Shown: piece by piece, positions 27,430 to 36,122 of the stretch
Position numbering within the stretch: the stretch's first letter is position 1
How the letters are laid out: each line of letters opens with the position of its first letter
Source: DATARH01 sp963789255
GTDB lineage: Bacteria; Pseudomonadota; Alphaproteobacteria; ATCC43930; CGMCC-115725
NCBI GenBank assembly: GCA_963789255.1
Contig: CAWBJW010000001.1
Coordinates: 1,283,008 to 1,347,007, forward strand
DNA length: 64,000 nt
Direction of reading: 5' to 3'
Notes under the pieces: generated by a model
The model's database searches: none
The model's input: only the letters and a program-made list of their open reading frames with translations
Told to the model about the DNA's origin: nothing
Made by a program: the position numbers and the translations under genes

Positions 27430-27437
27430 ACCCGGCT

Positions 27438-27629
27438 TCAATGCGTGACCGCCTGCGGCAGCGACAGCAGGAGACATACCGCCATCGTGCCAATGACGAT
27501 CAGCGCCAGGGCGGAAAAGCCGGTAGCGATCTCGACAACAGCCCGCGCCCGAGGTTTCGCCCGCTGCGCGACGGCACCGTTGGTCCGTGTCCTGGCTGGA
27601 CGCTCGAAATCCGCAACGGTCATGTGCAC
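27438..27629 (-). CDS. Small single-span membrane protein
   Basis: A 63-residue protein with a basic cytoplasmic-like N-terminus (RTNGAVAQRAKPRARAVVEI) and one membrane helix (FSALALIVIGTMAVCLLLSL). Start ATG 27629 or 27623. It is the first of three small leftward ORFs. The role is unknown. Confidence 0.45.
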   Translation of the reverse strand: MHMTVADFERPARTRTNGAVAQRAKPRARAVVEIATGFSALALIVIGTMAVCLLLSLPQAVTH

Positions 27630-27802
27630 CCACTCCGCTCCGACACCCGCCCGGTGACGCCGCAGAAGAGGCTATTTACGGATAAAGGTTCGAGCCGTTT
27701 CGGACCCGTCGATTATAAAAAAGCCATGTGGCCGTGCGTTCAGACGGCTATCTCGTGCGCGGCCTGACCGCCGGCGTCCTCAAAGAGCGAGCCGAGGCGC
27801 CC

Positions 27803-28606
27803 CTACCGATTGACGCCGTCGAGCGTCGGGAGGCGGTAGCGGTCCTCCGGATCGTCCCAGCCCTTGAAGCGGGGCGCCCGCTTCTCGGCGAATGCGGCGC
27901 GGGATTCGATCAGATCGCTCTTGGCGCCGTGCTCGTGCAAGGCGCCCGCCAGACGCTGCAGCTCCGGCGCCGGCATCGGGCGAATCTGGCGCATCATGTG
28001 TACGGTGTTGACCCGCGAGGCCGGCGGCAGGGTCAGCAGATGCTCGGCCATGGCGAGCGCGTTCGCCATCAGCTGGTCGGGCTCAGCGAGGCGGTTCAAA
28101 AAGCCGATCTCGTAAAAGCGCTCGGCGGTGAAGCGAAAGCCGAGCGCCATCTCCATCGCGATCGGATAGGGCAAATTGGCGACGTGCCCGTGATTGTAGC
28201 CGCCCAACAGCCAGCGCTTGGCTTCGGAGACCTCGAACACCGCCCCCTTCGCCGCGACGCGCAGATCGGTGCGCTCGACCAGCATGAAGCCGCCGCCCAT
28301 CGCGAAGCCGTTGACCGCGGCGATGACCGGTTTTTCGAGCGCCCCGGTCATGAACGGGTCCGGAATCGCCGGGCGCCGCCCGCCCGGCGTGCCGGCAGCG
28401 AGCGATTCCTTCATGTCCTCGCCGGCGCAGAACCCGCGCCCCGACCCGGTAAAGATCGCGACCTCGAAATGGTCGCTGCGGCGGAATTCGGTCCAGGTCT
28501 CGGCGAGGCAGGTCCGCATTTCGTGGTTGAGCGCGTTCAGCCGCTCGGGCCGGTTCATGCGCACCACGAGGATCTGACCGTGATGCTCGGTTTCGACGAC
28601 CGCCAT
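27803..28606 (-). CDS. Enoyl-CoA hydratase/isomerase family protein
   Basis: A 267-residue crotonase-fold protein. It opens AVVETEHHGQILVVRMNRPE, followed by oxyanion-hole segments GFCAGEDMKESL and AVNGFAMGGGFMLVERTDLR. At the usual second catalytic position it reads AVFEVSEAKRWLLGG. Hydratases normally carry Glu in both loops, so the exact reaction is uncertain. The C-terminal ESRAAFAEKRAPRFKGW is typical of the family. Start ATG 28606 has GGGAG upstream. It is divergent from the TauE/SafE gene. Confidence 0.88.
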   Translation of the reverse strand: MAVVETEHHGQILVVRMNRPERLNALNHEMRTCLAETWTEFRRSDHFEVAIFTGSGRGFCAGEDMKESLAAGTPGGRRPAIPDPFMTGALEKPVIAAVNGFAMGGGFMLVERTDLRVAAKGAVFEVSEAKRWLLGGYNHGHVANLPYPIAMEMALGFRFTAERFYEIGFLNRLAEPDQLMANALAMAEHLLTLPPASRVNTVHMMRQIRPMPAPELQRLAGALHEHGAKSDLIESRAAFAEKRAPRFKGWDDPEDRYRLPTLDGVNR

Positions 28607-28721
28607 GTCTTTTCTCCCTACTCTTGGCACCGCAGCTTGGCGCAGGCTAGCATTCCCGCCCGGTCGATCAAACCGCGCCGCGACCGCGGAGCGGCAAGCC
28701 GTGCGGGAATTCCGGGGAATC

Positions 28722-29546
28722 ATGGGCGTGCCGCTCGGCGATCTGATCTGGCTCGCGGCGGCGGTCATCGCCGCCGGGGTGGCCACCGGTGTGCTCGCGG
28801 GGCTCTTCGGGATTGGCGGCGGCGCCGTCATCGTCCCGGTCCTGTTCGAGGCTTTCCGGATGTTCGGCGTGCCCGAAGAGGTGCGCATGCAGCTGTGCAT
28901 CGGAACCTCGCTCGCGATCATCGTGCCGACGACGCTGCGCTCGTATCGGGCCCACCAGGCGCGGGGCATGGTGATCCCCTACGTGATGCGGTCCTGGGTG
29001 GTGCCGGCAATCTTCGGGGTGGGGGTCGGCTCGCTCGCCGCGGTCTTTGCGCCTGCCGGCCTGTTCGAGGCGGCGTTCGCGCTGATCGCCAGCCTGATCG
29101 CCGCCAAGCTCTTGATCGGACGCGAGAGTCGGGTGCTGGGGAGCGATCTGCCGGGGCGCACCGCGATGACCGGCTATGGCTTTCTCGTCGGGGTCGCCTC
29201 GTCGCTGATGGGGATAAGCGGCGGATCGCTGGTAACCATGATCCTGACGCTCTACGGCAAGCCGATCCACAACGCGGTAGCGACCTCGGCCGGTATCGGC
29301 GTGCCGATCACGATCGCCGGCACGATTGGCTACTGCCTGGCCGGCCTGCCGCATCACGCCCTGCTGCCGCCGCTGTCGATCGGTTTCGTCTCGGTGATCG
29401 GGGTCGTCACGATCGCGCCGATCTCGAGCACGGTCGCGCCGTTCGGCGCCCGCCTCGCGCATCGGCTGCCCCGGCGCTGGCTGGAAGTCGGCTTCGGCCT
29501 CTTTCTGCTGCTCGCCGCGGCGCGCTTCGCGGCGAGCCTGGTCTAG
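28722..29546 (+). CDS. TauE/SafE-family membrane permease
   Basis: A 274-residue protein with about eight membrane spans. The TauE/SafE hallmarks appear twice: GVLAGLFGIGGGAVIVPVLF in the first half and GVASSLMGISGGSLVTMILT in the second. The family exports sulfite, sulfoacetate or related organic anions. Start ATG 28722 is preceded by CGGGGAAT; upstream in-frame starts add a non-conserved basic leader. No sulfur genes are adjacent. Confidence 0.87.
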   Translation: MGVPLGDLIWLAAAVIAAGVATGVLAGLFGIGGGAVIVPVLFEAFRMFGVPEEVRMQLCIGTSLAIIVPTTLRSYRAHQARGMVIPYVMRSWVVPAIFGVGVGSLAAVFAPAGLFEAAFALIASLIAAKLLIGRESRVLGSDLPGRTAMTGYGFLVGVASSLMGISGGSLVTMILTLYGKPIHNAVATSAGIGVPITIAGTIGYCLAGLPHHALLPPLSIGFVSVIGVVTIAPISSTVAPFGARLAHRLPRRWLEVGFGLFLLLAAARFAASLV

Positions 29547-29619
29547 CGGGCGCTCAAGCGACCAGGCCCGCCGACGACCCACTTCCCCCGCCCCGAGGCA
29601 AGAGCGCAGAATTCACCCC

Positions 29620-30072
29620 ATGGAACATGACAGTCCTGTCAGCTATCCCGATGCATACCTGCGCGACATCCTGACTGGCGCGCGCACGATCGCGGTGGTC
29701 GGCGCCAGCCCGCGGCCATACCGGCCGAGCCATGGCGTCATGCGCGATCTGCAGCGCCAAGGTTACCGCACGATCCCGGTCAACCCGTTCGCCGCGGGAG
29801 GCACGATCCTCGGCGAGCGCTGCTATGCCGCGCTCGCCGAGGTTCCGGTCGATCTCCTTGGGCCGATCGACATCGTCGACATTTTCCGGCGCAGCGAGGC
29901 GGCGGGCGCGATCGTTGACGCGGCGATCGCGATCGGCGCCAAGGCGGTGTGGATGCAGCTCGGCGTCGTCGATAAAGCTGCCGCCGCGCGCGCCGAAGCG
30001 CATGGGCTGAAGGCGGTGATGGACCGCTGCCCGGCGATCGAGATCCCGCGGCTCGGACTGGCGCGCGGCTGA
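29620..30072 (+). CDS. CoA-binding domain protein (YccU-like)
   Basis: A 150-residue Rossmann-fold protein of the CoA_binding_2 family (TIAVVGASPRPYRPSHGVMR, YRTIPVNPFAAGG, DIVDIFRRSEAAGAIVDAAI, AVWMQLGVVDKAAAARAEAH, VMDRCPAIEIPRL). It resembles a stand-alone succinyl-CoA synthetase nucleotide domain. The function is unknown. It stands alone, convergent with the universal stress gene. Confidence 0.88.
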   Translation: MEHDSPVSYPDAYLRDILTGARTIAVVGASPRPYRPSHGVMRDLQRQGYRTIPVNPFAAGGTILGERCYAALAEVPVDLLGPIDIVDIFRRSEAAGAIVDAAIAIGAKAVWMQLGVVDKAAAARAEAHGLKAVMDRCPAIEIPRLGLARG

Positions 30073-30086
30073 GACCTGGCCCGCTG

Positions 30087-30923
30087 TCAATGCGCCAGCA
30101 GCACCGGCAGGGTCATGTGCTGAAAGATGCCGCGGCTGACGCCGCCGAGGACAAATTCGCGCAGCCGCGAATGGCCATAGGCGCCCATCACCAGCAGATC
30201 GGCGGCGAGGTCAGCGGCCCGCGACAGTAGGAGATCGTCGATCCCGATGTCGCCGGCGGCCTCGCTCTGCGCGCTCGCCGCGATCCCGCGCCGGACCAGC
30301 GCGGCGGCCAAATCGGCAGCGGCAACCCGCGTCGTGCCGGCCGCCGCGGCGAGCGGCCCGACCTCGATCACCGTGACGGACTCGGCGCGTTCGAAGAGGA
30401 ACATCGCATCGTGCAATGCCCGCGCCGCCTCGCGGCTCGAATTCCAGGCAACCAGCACGCGCCGGCCGATCTCGGCAAAACCGCCGGCATAGGGCACCAC
30501 CAGCACCGGACGCCCGGCGCCGAGCACGACCTCCTGCGGCCGCAACCCGAGCCCGCCGGTCGCTTCGGCATCGGGGTTGGGCTGCCCGAGCACGACTAGG
30601 TCATAGAGCGCAGCAAGCGCGATGGCGGTGTCGGTCGGATCGCTCTCGCGATAGATCCAGTCGCCGGTGAGCTCGCGCTTTGCCAGCTCGCCGCGGAACG
30701 CGGCCTCGGCCGCGCTCCCTTCGCCGCGCTGCGCCTCCAGATAGGCCTGGACCAGCTGCATCCAGCCGCCGATGTCGCCATACCCGCTCGAAACCGGATA
30801 GCCGCAGGCGTAGAGCCCGGTAAGGCGCGCCTCCGACCCGCCGGCCAGCGTCGCGGCGGCCGCGGTCAGTTGCGGCACGGTCGCCGGATTGTCGATGACG
30901 ACGAGGATTTCGCGGATGGCCAT
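30087..30923 (-). CDS. Universal stress protein, two-domain
   Basis: A 278-residue tandem UspA protein. The first domain starts MAIREILVVIDNP and ends near LYDLVVLGQPNPDAEATGG. The second starts VLVAWNSSREAARALHDAM and ends in the ATP-binding pattern LLVMGAYGHSRLREFVLGGV with SRGIFQHMTLPVLLAH. It is downstream of the NUDIX gene by 16 bases. The role is probably in stress or low-oxygen physiology, inferred from the family only. Confidence 0.88.
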   Translation of the reverse strand: MAIREILVVIDNPATVPQLTAAAATLAGGSEARLTGLYACGYPVSSGYGDIGGWMQLVQAYLEAQRGEGSAAEAAFRGELAKRELTGDWIYRESDPTDTAIALAALYDLVVLGQPNPDAEATGGLGLRPQEVVLGAGRPVLVVPYAGGFAEIGRRVLVAWNSSREAARALHDAMFLFERAESVTVIEVGPLAAAAGTTRVAAADLAAALVRRGIAASAQSEAAGDIGIDDLLLSRAADLAADLLVMGAYGHSRLREFVLGGVSRGIFQHMTLPVLLAH

Positions 30924-30939
30924 CGCTTCCCTCCTGCGA

Positions 30940-31641
30940 CTACAAGTCGAGCGCGGCCTCGCGGCACACCAGGACCCGGCGCTTGTTGCGCACCGTGCAC
31001 AGCAGCGGCGCCTCGGCCGGGGCGGTCCCGGCGCGCAGCGCCATCGCCCGCGCCAACATGAATTGGGTGACGTTGCGGAACGGCGCAAGCGGCCGGCGCC
31101 CGATCGGATGCCAGCCGACATCTTCGAGCTCCTCGCTCGATACCGGATCGCCGAACACGGCGCTGTCGTCGGCGAGGAAAAACCGCGTATTGAAGCGCCG
31201 GAACACCGGCGTCGGGGTGATCGCGCGGCCGACATAGGCCAGGACATCGAGCGAGGCGGCGATGCCGCGCCCGGCATAGGCCGCCTCGATCGGGGTAAGC
31301 CGGTGGTCGCCGGGCATGCTGCGCGGTCCGGCCGGATCGCGGCGTCCGACCAGCACCCCGGCCTCCTCCCAGGTCTCGCGCAGCGCGGCGCGGGCGCTGC
31401 GCACGAGGCGCGGCGGCAGGCCTGCGCCGCCGCTTTCGCCATGCCACGGTTTGCCGTCCCCGGGGTCGATCGCGCCGCCGGGGAAGACCCAGATTCCGGG
31501 CATGAACTTGGCATGGCCCGGGCGCCGGCCGGCCAGCAGCTCGAGGCCGCTCCCTTCCCCGCGCAGCAGGATCAGCGAGGCTGCATCGCGCGGCCGGACG
31601 ATCGCGGGCCTGGCGCGGACCGCTTCGGAAACATCGTTCAT
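30940..31641 (-). CDS. NUDIX hydrolase
   Basis: A 233-residue NUDIX-fold protein. The motif is split by an insertion: WVFPGGAIDPGDGKPWHGES, then ARAALRETWEEAGVLVG, giving the REx2EExGV metal-binding core. The N-terminal RPRDAASLILLRGEG and the late EELEDVGWHPIGRRPLAPFR resemble the mitochondrial coenzyme-A diphosphatase (NUDT19-like) group. The substrate is unproven. It is the first gene of a two-gene unit with the stress protein. Confidence 0.87.
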   Translation of the reverse strand: MNDVSEAVRARPAIVRPRDAASLILLRGEGSGLELLAGRRPGHAKFMPGIWVFPGGAIDPGDGKPWHGESGGAGLPPRLVRSARAALRETWEEAGVLVGRRDPAGPRSMPGDHRLTPIEAAYAGRGIAASLDVLAYVGRAITPTPVFRRFNTRFFLADDSAVFGDPVSSEELEDVGWHPIGRRPLAPFRNVTQFMLARAMALRAGTAPAEAPLLCTVRNKRRVLVCREAALDL

Positions 31642-32348
31642 GACCCGATACTATGCGAGAACCCGGCCGATCTGAACACACGCTGTTGCCGCGCGCCGCG
31701 GCATTCCGACCGGTCGCGTCCCGCCGAGTGGCAGCGTTTCGGCACGCCAGGGCGCGACCATCAACGCGATAGCCGAGCCGGCCTGACCGCAATTTTCCCT
31801 GCCGGCAGGGAAAATTCGCGAAATCGCCGCCGCAGCGACGCGATTAGGCCTTGCATTACCGTGGGTTGCGACTCGAATTCCCGCGCGTCGGGCAGGGAAT
31901 TTTGCGCGACCGAGCAGGGAGATATTTGCCGCTTGCAGGGAGTTTGCAGGGAGTTCTCAAGCGATATCAATCTCCGATGGCCGGTTGCGTCACTCGCGGC
32001 AGAGATGGGGACGAGGCCGCCCGGACGCAACCGCAATCCCGCCCCGGCTGGTCGATCCAACGCCCAGGCCGGGACGTTCTGAAAGTTCCGCTTTCAGCCC
32101 CACAAGGCCGCCTCGGGTCCGCTTTGTTGCTGTTTTCGCCATATAGGCGGCAAATGCGCTTTTTCAACAACCCTCGGGAACGGCGAGCGGTCCGCTTCGC
32201 GCCGAAAGCGGCCACTCCGGCGAACCGCAATCTAACCGCTGGGTTCAACCCTCAACCGACCGTCAAATCGCGTTGCGTCAGCACGCGATGAGGTGACAAT
32301 CGCCCGCGACGGTCCGGGAAGCCGGAGAATGTCGAATGAGGTACTGCG
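31642..32348. other. Gene-poor intergenic region
   Basis: About 700 bases between the leftward NUDIX gene and the rightward exported protein. I see no convincing gene. The first half carries a 26-bp palindrome and several CAGGGA-type repeats (31791-31954). The second half (31980-32300) contains short arginine-rich frames only. The divergent layout means promoters for both flanking genes must lie here. Confidence 0.6.
31791..31954. repeat. CAGGGA repeat cluster with 26-bp perfect palindrome
   Basis: Bases 31791-31816 form an exact palindrome: AATTTTCCCTGCC joined to its own reverse complement. Downstream the word GCAGGGA recurs at 31892, 31914, 31935 and 31946. GCAGGGAATTTT at 31892 copies one palindrome arm, and two perfect tandem copies of TTGCAGGGAGT sit at 31933-31943 and 31944-31954. 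It looks like a dispersed intergenic repeat family rather than a gene. Confidence 0.65.
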
Positions 32349-32882
32349 ATGTTCGCTAGACTTGCGAGCGCTGGATTGCTGCTCGGCATCGCGTTTGCGA
32401 CACAGGCTAGGGCCGAGGCCAGTGAGGCGGAGCTTTGGCAAGTAGGCTTGAATGCCATCAGTCTCTGCGTCCATGCCGCGCTCTACCAGCACGACGGACT
32501 CGATGCGGTCGCGCTATACCACGCCGCCCTCATGGTGGAACACCCGGCCGGCGCGACGCCCGTTGAGCGGGATTGTCTATGGGCGAAGTTGCACCGCGAA
32601 GGAACTCTGGACCGGTCCGGCCCGAACGGGCGGGAAACTCGGGTCAACGAGGCGCTGCTCCTCCAGGTGATTGCCGCTTACCTGACGATCCCGCCGCCCA
32701 TCCCGCCACAGTATTTGCAGTTCAGGGTTCAACCTGTAGACAGCTACCCAGCGGCGGACCGCGCCGCGGCTGGTACTCTCCAAACCGCCGGGGTCGCTTT
32801 GACGTGGCAAGCACGATGGGCGGACCCTGCCAACCCGGACGCCGCATCTCCACCCACATTGACACCTGGTAGGAAGCGATAG
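32349..32882 (+). CDS. Exported hypothetical protein
   Basis: A 177-residue protein with a clear signal peptide (MFARLASAGLLLGIAFATQA, cleavage after ARA). The mature part contains two cysteines (SLCVHAALYQHDG; RDCLWAKLHREG) that may form a disulfide. A helical central region follows (NEALLLQVIAAYLTIPPPIP), and the tail is proline-rich. No family is recognised. The signal peptide and residue pattern argue that it is a real periplasmic protein. Confidence 0.6.
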   Translation: MFARLASAGLLLGIAFATQARAEASEAELWQVGLNAISLCVHAALYQHDGLDAVALYHAALMVEHPAGATPVERDCLWAKLHREGTLDRSGPNGRETRVNEALLLQVIAAYLTIPPPIPPQYLQFRVQPVDSYPAADRAAAGTLQTAGVALTWQARWADPANPDAASPPTLTPGRKR

Positions 32883-32885
32883 CAG

Positions 32886-32972
32886 GCGTAGGGCGGGTGA
32901 GCGAAGCGTCACCCGCCGAGACGGCGCCGGATTGGCGGAAGGCGCCGCTGACGCGGCTTTTCCGCCCTACGC
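32886..32972. repeat. GCGTAGGGCGG inverted-repeat element (87 bp)
   Basis: GCGTAGGGCGG at 32886 is matched by its reverse complement CCGCCCTACGC at 32962-32972. An inner GGCGGGTGAGCGAAGCGTCACCC part also folds back. This GTAGGGCGG-TGAGCGAAGCG element is a widespread intergenic repeat. It starts three bases after the exported-protein stop and may form a strong RNA hairpin. From 32973 to 33231 I see nothing further. Confidence 0.7.
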
Positions 32973-33231
32973 TTGCTACGTACTATGATCGTGTGAAATG
33001 GCTATGGCGTTTGACCTCTTCATGTCGGTTGAGGTTCATCTGTTCTCTATTGCGGTCGAAAATGCATGATCTGTAAAGGATGGATATCTGCGGCAAACGG
33101 TCTGCAATCCGCCCGTAGAGGCGTTTGCAATTCATTGAGGCAACGGCCGAAATGGGGGCATGACCGGGCGTTGATGTCGGATGAGGCGAGCGGCGGGCGA
33201 GGGGTCGCAGAGCGGCGTCAGTCGCCTCGCG

Positions 33232-33750
33232 CTAACACCTGCCGTGGCCGAACCCTCGTCGCAATGCCGCCAACGCCGCAGCTCTGGTCGTCGCTCGCCA
33301 GAAGCACGAATAGTTTGGCTCGCTGCGAAGTTCATAGTCGGCGAACGCCAATTGCTTGTCGAGCGGCGGGCAGCGGCTGCGCGCGCCGGCGAATTGATAA
33401 AGGCGCCCCAGCCTGGCGCCGCTCCATTGGAATGTGTAGCGAAGATTTGGGCCGTTCGCGGCACACGGCCGAAAACCGCTCTCGTTGCGCGCATGGTCCA
33501 CCAGCGCCTCAACCTGGATTTTCGGGTATCCGGCGCGCCAAAACCACCTGATGATCTCGGCACGAACCCGGTCAGGGGTTGAATAATCGAAGGACCGCGC
33601 AGCAGCAGGCGGGGCCGGTACCATGGGCGGCCGGGGCGGCGGCGCCGGTACCGCTGCCGGCCATAGAAAGTTGATGGTCGAACATGCCGACAAAAGCTGC
33701 GCGACGAATACCCAGATCGCGATCGCGGCGCAGCCCCGAGTGCATGTCAT
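33232..33750 (-). CDS. Putative lipoprotein with lysozyme-like domain
   Basis: A 172-residue protein with a lipoprotein signal (MTCTRGCAAIAIWVFVAQLL followed by the lipobox LSAC, Cys about residue 23). A proline-rich linker follows (PAAVPAPPPRPPMVPAPPAA). The C-terminal domain (VEALVDHARNESGFRPCAAN, YTFQWSGARLGRLYQFAG) is reminiscent of phage-tail-lysozyme or goose-type lysozyme folds: the NESGF motif offers a catalytic Glu. It is probably anchored in the envelope. The enzymatic role is inferred from weak similarity. Confidence 0.65.
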   Translation of the reverse strand: MTCTRGCAAIAIWVFVAQLLSACSTINFLWPAAVPAPPPRPPMVPAPPAAARSFDYSTPDRVRAEIIRWFWRAGYPKIQVEALVDHARNESGFRPCAANGPNLRYTFQWSGARLGRLYQFAGARSRCPPLDKQLAFADYELRSEPNYSCFWRATTRAAALAALRRGFGHGRC

Positions 33751-33811
33751 AGGCCACCCGGGTTATGTCGCGATGGGTCGTCGTTGCTCCGCCGACCCGC
33801 GATGCCCGGCC

Positions 33812-35368
33812 TCACGCCTCCTTCCCGGGCTCGGCGACCGCGGCCGACCACGGCGACATCACGTCGCTGACGCCGTAATTGAGGCCGTCCTCGCCGCGCA
33901 GCACGAGGTTGGGGCAGGCAAAGCGCGACGGCCAGGCGGTATGCTCGACCAAGGCCGCACCGGGCCGCGAGCCGAGCCGCTGGCGGATCGCCTCGCCGAG
34001 GCGCCGGTCGATCGCGATGCCGGTGTCGCCGCTGACATCGATGCGCGGGTGGTGCGCGGCCTCCTCGGCGGTCATCGCAAAATCGACGATGAAGCTCGCC
34101 AGCTGCACCACAGCGGCGAGGATGCGCCGGCCGCCGGACGCGCCGACCCCGAAGCGGGCGCGCCCGTCGCGCGCCGCGACCAGCGGGCACATGTTGGTCA
34201 GCGCGCGCTTGCCCGGCAGCAGCGAATTCGGCCGGCCCGGCCGCGGGTCGAACCACATCACCCCGTTGTTCATCAGGATGCCGGTCTGCGGCAGCACATA
34301 GCGGCTGCCGAAGGTCGACAGCAGCGTCGTGGTCAACGCGGCGATGCCGCCTTCGCGGTCGATCGCGGTGATGTGGGTCGTGCAGCTCTCGCCCGGCGGC
34401 TTGACGTCGCCGAGACCTTCGAGCCGGGCGTGATAAGCCTGCTGCAAAGCGTCGATCAGCGCCTCGAAATAGACCGCGTCGGGCGCCTGCGCGAAGCGCT
34501 TGCCGGCGAGCCGGTCGAGCACATCGGCCAGGGTCGGCGCGGCGGTCAGCCCGCGGGCCGCATGCAGCGAATAGCCGCGATAGGGGATTTCCAGCGAGGG
34601 CACGATCCGCGCCCGACAGAGGGCGAGATCGCCTGACGACAAGACGCCGCCGCCGGCCCGGACGTCGCCGGCGATCGCCTGGGCGATCTCGCCCCGGTAG
34701 AAATCGTCGGGCCCCTCTTCGCCGAGCCGCGCCAGCGTATCGGCGAGGCGGCCGAGGCCGAGGTTCGGCGCCTCGCCGTTCGGCGGACAGACCGGCGGCA
34801 GCCCATCGGGCAGCCAGATCCGCCGGCTCTCGTCATAGCGGCGCAGATCCGCGGCGGCGCTCGCGGTCTTCAGCGTCACCCACCAGTCGACCGGCAACCC
34901 CTGGCGGGCCAATGCCGCCGCCGGCGCCACCAGGTCGCGCCACGGCGTGCGCCCGAAGCGTTCGACCGCCAGCGCATAGCCGCTCACCGCGCTCGGGATC
35001 GCGAAGGACAACGGCCCGTGCATGTTGCGGTCGCCCTCGACGCGCGGCCAGGTGAACAATTCGGTGATCGTCTCGCCGGTCAGCGGAAAAACCGCGGGAT
35101 CGAGACCGGCCGGGGCGATCGGGCCGAAATCGACGATCTCGGCGCGACCGCCGCCCGGCGGATGGACGACCATGAAGCCGATCCCGCCGAGCCCGCTGTT
35201 CCACGGTTCGCGCACGGCCAGCGCAAAGGCGGTCGCGACCACCGCATCGACCGCGCTGCCGCCCGATGCCAGCACTTCGGCGCCGATTGCGGCGGCGACC
35301 CCGTTCTGGGCGGCGACGACGCCGCCGCGCGAGGCGGCGACCGGCTTCCTGACCACCCAATTCTGCAT
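33812..35368 (-). CDS. Gamma-glutamyltransferase family protein
   Basis: A 518-residue Ntn-hydrolase of the GGT family. It starts MQNWVVRKPVAASRGGVVAA. The conserved N-terminal AAIGAEVLASGGSAVDAVVA is followed by the autocleavage site at CTTHITAIDREGGIAALTTT, whose threonine should become the nucleophile. Then come GILMNNGVMWFDP, KRALTNMCPLVAARDG and FGVGASGGRRILAAVVQ. There is no signal peptide, so it is probably cytoplasmic, like many acylase-type members acting on acyl amides rather than glutathione. The next gene on this strand, DUF427, is 15 bases upstream. Confidence 0.88.
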   Translation of the reverse strand: MQNWVVRKPVAASRGGVVAAQNGVAAAIGAEVLASGGSAVDAVVATAFALAVREPWNSGLGGIGFMVVHPPGGGRAEIVDFGPIAPAGLDPAVFPLTGETITELFTWPRVEGDRNMHGPLSFAIPSAVSGYALAVERFGRTPWRDLVAPAAALARQGLPVDWWVTLKTASAAADLRRYDESRRIWLPDGLPPVCPPNGEAPNLGLGRLADTLARLGEEGPDDFYRGEIAQAIAGDVRAGGGVLSSGDLALCRARIVPSLEIPYRGYSLHAARGLTAAPTLADVLDRLAGKRFAQAPDAVYFEALIDALQQAYHARLEGLGDVKPPGESCTTHITAIDREGGIAALTTTLLSTFGSRYVLPQTGILMNNGVMWFDPRPGRPNSLLPGKRALTNMCPLVAARDGRARFGVGASGGRRILAAVVQLASFIVDFAMTAEEAAHHPRIDVSGDTGIAIDRRLGEAIRQRLGSRPGAALVEHTAWPSRFACPNLVLRGEDGLNYGVSDVMSPWSAAVAEPGKEA

Positions 35369-35383
35369 CAGCGCTGCGCCATC

Positions 35384-35770
35384 TCACAGAACCTCGATCG
35401 CATCGACGCGGCTCTGGTAGAAGGCATAGTGGCCCGCCAGCCCGCTCGCCTCGTCGAACGGCGCGCGATAAGCCCAGACCGCGTTTTCCGACCGGCGCTC
35501 GGCGGCGCCGCCGACCTCGATCGTCCAATACGAGCAGTCGCCCTTGAACGGACAATAGGTCTTGTGCTCGGTCGGCCGCATCAGGTCGAGCCGTACGTCC
35601 TTTTCCGGGAAATAGTGCACCGGTCCGTGCCCGGTTTCCTCGACGCGGACCGTCGCATGGCTGTCGGCGATCACGGCGCCGGCAAAGGTGACGCGCAGCC
35701 GCCGCGCGTCGGGCACGAGGTCGACCCGGTGCTCGGGCTTGGCGGCATAGCCGGGGGCGGAATTGGCCAT
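35384..35770 (-). CDS. DUF427 domain protein
   Basis: A 128-residue DUF427 protein. It has HRVDLVPDARRLRVTFAGAV, the conserved HYFPEKDVRLDLMRPTEHKT, and YCPFKGDCSYWTIEV, then a C-terminal WAYRAPFDEASGLAGHYAFY. The fold is known from structures but the function is not. It is probably co-transcribed with the GGT gene. Confidence 0.88.
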   Translation of the reverse strand: MANSAPGYAAKPEHRVDLVPDARRLRVTFAGAVIADSHATVRVEETGHGPVHYFPEKDVRLDLMRPTEHKTYCPFKGDCSYWTIEVGGAAERRSENAVWAYRAPFDEASGLAGHYAFYQSRVDAIEVL

Positions 35771-35788
35771 CGATGCGTTCTCCTCTGT

Positions 35789-36082
35789 TCAGCGGATCGT
35801 TTCGGAGGGCGGCGCGTGGCGCCAATTGCCGGCGCTCGGCTGTTTGCTGCAGTTAAACGAGGCGACGCAGCTATTGTAGAATTGCGACCCCTGGAGGGGC
35901 CCGCATTCCTGCGCGATCCGCTTGGCGCGAAACCCCGGGTTGCTGCACAGCAGACTTTCGTATTGCCGGCTCTGCTGCACATTCTGCGCGGCGCCTTCGT
36001 TGCCATCCGATTGCGCCCAGGCCGTTCCGGCCGCGGCGATCAGCCCGGCGGCGGCAAGGCAAACCCAAATACGTCCCGGCAT
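35789..36082 (-). CDS. Small exported protein
   Basis: A 97-residue protein with a signal peptide (MPGRIWVCLAAAGLIAAAGT, cleavage after AWA). The mature part carries three cysteines (SLLCSNPGF, AQECGPLQ, NSCVASFNC) in a pattern resembling short Cys-rich periplasmic proteins. ATG 36082 is preceded by AAGGAG with ideal spacing. The function is unknown. Confidence 0.65.
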   Translation of the reverse strand: MPGRIWVCLAAAGLIAAAGTAWAQSDGNEGAAQNVQQSRQYESLLCSNPGFRAKRIAQECGPLQGSQFYNSCVASFNCSKQPSAGNWRHAPPSETIR

Positions 36083-36122
36083 GGTTGCGCTCCTTCTCTT
36101 GATCAATCCGTCATGTGGCGGC

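Noticed and set aside
27728..29674. Rightward open frame of 648 codons over the hydratase and TauE/SafE region
   Set aside because: Off-frame to the TauE/SafE gene and antisense to the hydratase; residue content is Arg/Ala-rich without domains.
31791..31954. CRISPR array
   Set aside because: Repeats are short (7-12 bases), irregularly spaced and partly palindromic, with no constant spacer length and no cas genes.
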